A stretch of DNA of 7,478 bases from an uncultured Chlorobiota bacterium (GTDB lineage: Bacteria; Bacteroidota; Kapaibacteriia; OLB7). Within the stretch, counting starts at the first letter, position 1. Each line of letters begins with the position of its first letter. Positions 4,870-7,478 of the stretch are shown piece by piece. The notes beneath the pieces are model-generated. The model was not told the DNA's origin and made no database searches. It saw only the letters and a program-made list of their open reading frames with translations. Location of the stretch: positions 1-7,478 of the forward strand of contig CAMLOB010000174.1 of the NCBI GenBank assembly GCA_946481475.1, read 5' to 3'. The position numbers and the translations under genes were made by a program.

Positions 4870-5900
4870 ACTCCCGCCCCCTGCTCCTCCAGATACTTCT
4901 CCCGTCGCTCCGCCTGTTCCTGCTCATGTTCGGCCACTTCCTCCAGATAGCGGGCAAGGCGTTCCTCGATTGTTGCCAGGTCCGGCGCCACGACCAGATC
5001 ACGTCGGACGTGTCCGGCCAGGGGGAGACCTTTGAGGTAGCCTCCCCAGAACTTGCGGAGTTCGAGGATGCCGTAGTGATCTCCCTTATAGTCGATATTA
5101 TTGCGCAGATGCTCCAGCGCCACGGCCACCCGTTCGTCAATCGTCGGCTCGGCCGGAAGCTCTCCGGTCTTCAGATAGTGGTGGGAATCGCGGAAGATCC
5201 AGGGATTGCCGATTGCCGCGCGGCCGATCATCACAGCGTCGGCTCCGGTGTCGAAAGCCCGTTTCACATCTTCCGGTGTCCTGACATCGCCGTTCAGGAT
5301 AATCGGAATGGAGACCGCCTTTTTGACCTCGGGGATATACTCCCAGGAGACCAGTCCCTCGTGCCCCTGGTCCCGCGTCCGGCAGTGGATCGCCAGGGCA
5401 ACCGCCCCGACATCCTCCACCATCCGGGCCACATCAGTGATGACGATGGAATTCCGGTCCCAGCCGAGGCGCGTCTTCACCGTCACCGGCAGCTTCGTGT
5501 TGTCGACGACCGACTTGATGATCTGCCGCATCGCCGGCAGATCACGCAACAGTCCGGCACCGGCATTCCGCTTGACGACATCCTTCACCCAGCAGCCGCA
5601 GTTAATGTCGATGAAGTCCGGATTTGCCGACTCGGCAATCCGTGCCGACTCGGCCATCGCCTCCTCGCGACTGCCGAAGATCTGGATCGACACCGGACGT
5701 TCGTCCTCGTAGATCTTCAGCTTCTGCATCGATTTCCGGGCGTCCCGGATCAGTCCCTCACTGGAAATAAATTCCGTGTAGACGATATCGGCCCCGAGTC
5801 TGTGGCAGACCCTGCGAAACGGCGGATCGGTCACATCTTCCATCGGTGCGAGAAGGATACCGTTCTCGACTTCTACATGTCCAATCTTCAATGTCGGCAT
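4857..5900 (-). CDS. dus: tRNA-dihydrouridine synthase, DusB-like (NifR3 family)
   Basis: This FMN-dependent, NADPH-using enzyme reduces uridines in the D-loop of tRNA. From the ATG at 5900 it has 347 residues, a usual length. The FMN-site motif LAPMEDVTD sits near the N-terminus (about 17-25), as in DusB. Next come SIQIFGS, then DINCGC with the catalytic Cys (about residue 103), and the following KRNAGAGLL. VTVKTRLGWD, IHCRTRDQGHEG and the phosphate-binding ILNGDVRTPEDVK...TGADAVMIGRAAIGNPWIF complete the TIM barrel. The usual GCP after the catalytic Cys is GCW here. An in-frame TTG three codons upstream (5909) is a weaker start. The C-terminus is a charged helix (EEVAEHEQEQAERREKYLEEQ) that ends in VSFE, encoded by intergenic heptamer repeats. 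The gene appears monocistronic, bracketed by islands B and C. The exact subfamily (DusB or another) is inferred from overall pattern. Confidence 0.93.
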   Translation of the reverse strand: MPTLKIGHVEVENGILLAPMEDVTDPPFRRVCHRLGADIVYTEFISSEGLIRDARKSMQKLKIYEDERPVSIQIFGSREEAMAESARIAESANPDFIDINCGCWVKDVVKRNAGAGLLRDLPAMRQIIKSVVDNTKLPVTVKTRLGWDRNSIVITDVARMVEDVGAVALAIHCRTRDQGHEGLVSWEYIPEVKKAVSIPIILNGDVRTPEDVKRAFDTGADAVMIGRAAIGNPWIFRDSHHYLKTGELPAEPTIDERVAVALEHLRNNIDYKGDHYGILELRKFWGGYLKGLPLAGHVRRDLVVAPDLATIEERLARYLEEVAEHEQEQAERREKYLEEQGAGVSFE

Positions 5901-5906
5901 AATCGG

Positions 5907-5914
5907 CAAAGATA
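5907..5914 (-). promoter_or_regulatory. TAnnTTTG -7-like element directly before the dihydrouridine synthase start
   Basis: The minus strand reads TATCTTTG, an exact fit to the TAnnTTTG -7 element known from Bacteroidota, followed by CCGATT and the ATG at 5900. If used, transcription would begin at or very near the ATG, giving a leaderless or nearly leaderless mRNA; this agrees with the lack of a Shine-Dalgarno. The nearest upstream TTG (caa at 5939-5941) is 24 bases away, longer than the usual spacing of about 19-21, which weakens the call. Confidence 0.3.
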
Positions 5915-6026
5915 GGGGAGAGCAGGAGCTCTATCCCGCAACAATTCATTCGATGGTTTCCGGAAAAAACGGTCTCACTGGACGGGAGAGGTGGGGGGAT
6001 GTTGTTTTGAGTCGGAAGTCAGGGAT

Positions 6027-6145
6027 GAGCTATCAGCAGTCAGGCATGAGTTATCAGCAGTCAGCTATGAGCTATCAGCGGTGAGCTATGAGCTATTAGT
6101 GGTGAGCTGTGAGCTATCAGTGGTGAGCTGTGATCATTCAGTTGT
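6027..6145 (-). repeat. Island C heptamer array: seventeen 7-mers, five of them grouped as 21-bp super-repeats
   Basis: Read on + from 6027 in steps of seven: gagctat, cagcagt, caggcat, gagttat, cagcagt, cagctat, gagctat, cagcggt, gagctat, gagctat, tagtggt, gagctgt, gagctat, cagtggt, gagctgt, gatcatt, cagttgt. Most fit S-A-G-Y-N-R-T. Units group as five diverged 21-bp repeats (6027-6047, 6048-6068, 6069-6089, 6090-6110, 6111-6131). A related gagtcgg-aagtcag pair precedes at 6009-6022. On the minus strand the array reads A-Y-N-R-C-T-S toward the dihydrouridine synthase start, about 130 bp away. The open frames over it encode only the repeat (ELSAVSY-like) and are not genes. Confidence 0.9.
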
Positions 6146-6236
6146 TTGCCTTGAATTGAGATGTTCGACAACTTTTGTGCATCGAAAATTTCAGCGAGAG
6201 GTGTGAGGGGCGGATATGAACTGCCGGTTTGGACAC

Positions 6237-6260
6237 TCGACAATCGTCGTTCGCAAATCG
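6237..6260 (-). repeat. 24-bp intergenic module, copy 2 (inverted relative to 4581-4604)
   Basis: This is an exact reverse complement of 4581-4604 over 24 bases, with weaker likeness continuing to about 6280 (ctatcggcttt, which also matches aaagccgatag near 1506-1516 in island A). It lies between the heptamer array of island C and the end of the FlgD-like gene. No gene covers it convincingly. Confidence 0.85.
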
Positions 6261-6310
6261 ACAATTCCACCTATCGGCTTTCAGATGCGAGCCTGTGATA
6301 TACCGGAGCC

Positions 6311-6324
6311 CCCGACTCTTAACC
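6311..6324 (-). repeat. 14-bp module shared in inverted orientation with island B
   Basis: The bases cccgactcttaacc are the exact reverse complement of ggttaagagtcggg at 4673-4686 and 4776-4789. On the minus strand a second gtcgggg lies exactly 14 bases (two heptamers) from the first, again in 7-base phase. It is short, so chance matters more, but its presence in both islands in the same relative orientation as the longer module supports a real family member. Confidence 0.6.
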
Positions 6325-6341
6325 CCCGACTTCCAACTACC

Positions 6342-7094
6342 CTACGGCACCACAATCCGCTTCCGCAACAACAATTCCGACTCGTCGGCAATCACCTCGA
6401 CGAAGTAGCTTCCCGGCAGTGTGCGGCGTCCGTTGGAATCGGTGAAATCCCATTCGAGTCGGTACTCTCCCGGTTTCTGCGAGCCGTCCACCAGTGTGGT
6501 GACCGGCAGAGCACTCTGTGTGTAGATGGTGACGGTGATCTTGCGGGTTCTCAGGAGCGTGTAGGAGAAGCGGGGGGAGACGTCTTCGGTCAGACCGAGA
6601 GCCTGGCCGAGGGAGCTGAGGGGGATGCTGACAACCGGAATGCGGGTGACGTCCTGCGGATAGATCCACTCCTGATCCTGCGCTGCGGCGATCATCTCCT
6701 CACGCCGCATTTTGTCGGCCTGTGTCGGTTGCCATTCGGAAGGATCAAGCCGCAGATTCGCGGCAACGATTGCCGCACGGGAATTTTCCATGCTGTCGAT
6801 CAACGCCCGAAGCCGGATCGAATCCCGGCGGACCGCGTCGGTCAGACGGATGGTGAAGCGGACCATCTTGCCGTCGAAGTAGATGCTGTCGATCCAGGGG
6901 GAACCCGAACCGCCGGTACCGCTCCCGGTGGCTCCGTCTCCGGTGAAGCCGTTTCCATCCGGCGGAACAAGTATTGCGGTGCTGTCCTCCCCGGTCTGCT
7001 CACCCGTTTCACCACCGGTCTGGGCGTGAAGGGATGAGCCGGCAAGGATAAAACCCGTCAGGCAAAGAGAAAGAAAAAATCGCAGGCTGTTCAT
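6342..7094 (-). CDS. Secreted or periplasmic protein with C-terminal FlgD-type Ig-like domain
   Basis: The product has 250 residues from the ATG at 7094; an in-frame GTG at 7106 would add four. A signal peptide (about 1-24: SLRFF, hydrophobic core FLSLCLTGFILAG, then LHA|Q) predicts export. A low-complexity Gly/Thr/Glu/Asp linker follows (26-66). Then comes a short strand region (IDSIYFDGKMVRFTIRLTD), a mixed middle part rich in helices (about 88-140), and from about 185 a FlgD-like Ig domain: KITVTIYTQSALPVTTLVDG, PGEYRLEWDFTDSNGRRTLPG, SYFVEVIADESELLLRKRIVV. This is the same domain type as at the end of the gene at 1-456, with the shared PGEY-(x)2-W-(x)n-G-(x)n-PG-Y pattern. The middle part is not recognised. 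The preceding gene on the same strand ends 71 bp upstream, so co-transcription is possible. The function is unknown; surface or periplasmic location is inferred from the signal peptide. Confidence 0.85.
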   Translation of the reverse strand: MNSLRFFLSLCLTGFILAGSSLHAQTGGETGEQTGEDSTAILVPPDGNGFTGDGATGSGTGGSGSPWIDSIYFDGKMVRFTIRLTDAVRRDSIRLRALIDSMENSRAAIVAANLRLDPSEWQPTQADKMRREEMIAAAQDQEWIYPQDVTRIPVVSIPLSSLGQALGLTEDVSPRFSYTLLRTRKITVTIYTQSALPVTTLVDGSQKPGEYRLEWDFTDSNGRRTLPGSYFVEVIADESELLLRKRIVVP

Positions 7095-7165
7095 CTGAAT
7101 CGACACAAGGCGGCTACCGGTTTTGTGAACATCACGGAGAATATAATGCGATCCGGCCGGAACTG

Positions 7166-7478
7166 TTACTCCGGTGAGAGAACTTCTTCGTTCTCGGCTT
7201 CGTTTCCAACAGGTTCATTCTCGGTCGGAGCAATATCGGAAGCAGAGATTTCCGGTTCGGTTGCGCTCCCCTCTGCCGATCTTCCGAGGACTGTCTCTTC
7301 CGTACCGTCGGGCGTTTCCCCTTCAGGTATCTTTTTTTTCTCTTCTTTCTTCTCTTCGGGTTTCTTCTCTTCGGGCGCGGGCTTGCTCGCTCGCGCGGTG
7401 ACTTCCGGCTCGATGCAATGCTGCACGAACTCGCCGAGCTTCTTGATCTCGGTGAGCTCGCGATCCTTCGGATCCGTC
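7166..7478 (-). CDS. 3' end of an unidentified gene with a Lys/Glu/Pro-rich acidic tail (start outside window)
   Basis: The frame is open from the window edge to the TAA at 7166-7168 (about 103 codons). The first visible part, DPKDRELTEIKKLGEFVQHC, looks like a folded, probably helical segment. It is followed by a disordered tail: alternating PEEKKPEEKKEEKKK (about codons 35-50), then an acidic Thr/Ser/Glu/Pro-rich stretch ending EEVLSPE. Such tails occur on many cytoplasmic RNA-binding or ribosome-associated proteins, but the family cannot be named from this fragment. The GTG at 7424-7426 is most likely internal. Spacing to the FlgD-like gene downstream is 71 bp, with no strong hairpin and T-tract between, so the two may share a transcript. 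Confidence 0.65.
   Translation of the reverse strand, partial: TDPKDRELTEIKKLGEFVQHCIEPEVTARASKPAPEEKKPEEKKEEKKKIPEGETPDGTEETVLGRSAEGSATEPEISASDIAPTENEPVGNEAENEEVLSPE

Larger units (their letters stand above)
6146..6341. other. Non-coding remainder of island C
   Basis: This lies between the heptamer array and the stop codon of the FlgD-like gene. It contains the inverted 24-bp module (6237-6260) and the inverted 14-bp module (6311-6324). The rest (6146-6236, 6261-6310) shows no gene, no clear hairpin with a T-tract, and no RNA gene that I can recognise. Confidence 0.5.

Noticed and set aside
4926..5915. 329-codon open frame on + opposite the dihydrouridine synthase gene
   Set aside because: It is antisense to a gene with every Dus motif intact; the His/Asp/Arg-rich translation is the usual mirror image of such a gene.
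5991..6206. Open frame on + of 71 codons across island C (ELSAVSY-like repeats)
   Set aside because: It is open only because 21-bp repeats preserve frame. Its middle part is translated repeat, it has no ribosome binding site, and a similar false frame exists on the other strand.
4581..6260. Insertion sequence or transposon with terminal inverted repeats
   Set aside because: The inverted modules lie inside repeat mosaics rather than at sharp ends, there is no transposase, and no target-site duplication could be seen. The bracketing is kept as a finding but not as a mobile element call.
6061..6270. Open frame on - of 69 codons with HSSPLIA repeats
   Set aside because: It covers the same heptamer array plus the 24-bp module. 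Composition is dictated by the repeat, with no sign of protein-like constraint.
6216..7037. 273-codon open frame on + opposite the secreted FlgD-domain gene
   Set aside because: It begins in the repeat module and is antisense to a gene with a clear signal peptide and Ig-like domain.
7166..7426. Complete 86-residue gene starting at the GTG at 7426
   Set aside because: The frame continues upstream to the window edge with protein-like sequence (DRELTEIKKLGEFVQHC), so the GTG is most likely an internal Val.

Overview
The window looks like chromosomal DNA of a moderately GC-rich Gram-negative bacterium, probably in or near the Bacteroidota / Chlorobi-Ignavibacteria assemblage. Three things point there. 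Two exported proteins have signal peptides with a Gln directly after the predicted cleavage site (LTA|Q and LHA|Q). Two genes end in FlgD-type Ig-like C-terminal domains. Start codons have almost no Shine-Dalgarno sequence, and one gene start carries a TAnnTTTG-type -7 element. The assignment is an inference; there is no rRNA or marker gene in view.

Layout, left to right: (i) the 3' end of a + strand gene ending in a FlgD-like domain (1-456), overlapping tail-to-tail by 17 bp with a PlsC-type acyltransferase (440-1288, -). (ii) Repeat island A (1301-1622) between the divergent acyltransferase and a TrmH/SpoU-family RNA methyltransferase (1623-2195, +). (iii) A strong palindrome (2207-2246) between the convergent methyltransferase and a large outer-membrane beta-barrel-like protein (2269-4347, -). 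(iv) Repeat island B (about 4490-4870), running into the 3' end of a tRNA-dihydrouridine synthase gene (4857-5900, -). (v) Repeat island C (about 6009-6324). (vi) A secreted protein with a FlgD-like C-terminal domain (6342-7094, -), preceded by the 3' end of a gene with a Lys/Glu/Pro-rich tail (7166-7478, -). The genes are housekeeping (RNA modification, lipid synthesis) or envelope functions. No phage, insertion sequence, tRNA, rRNA or CRISPR array was seen.

The most unusual content lies between the genes. Islands A, B and C share one repeat vocabulary, dominated by tandem runs of a degenerate 7-bp unit that I read as A-Y-N-R-C-T-S (reverse complement S-A-G-Y-N-R-T). There are 9 units in the left arm of A, 14 in the right arm, 17 in C, and several runs in B. 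Runs of three units make 21-bp super-repeats, which keep a reading frame open and create false ORFs. In A the two arms are inverted and each reads into the adjacent start codon. B and C are inverted relative to each other and bracket the dihydrouridine synthase gene; they also share a 24-bp module and a 14-bp module in inverted orientation. In B a 103-bp block is tandemly duplicated, and the copies differ only by one whole heptamer. The last codons and stop of the dihydrouridine synthase gene lie inside the heptamer array. The array resembles in principle the heptanucleotide STRR repeats described in cyanobacteria, but its function is unknown.
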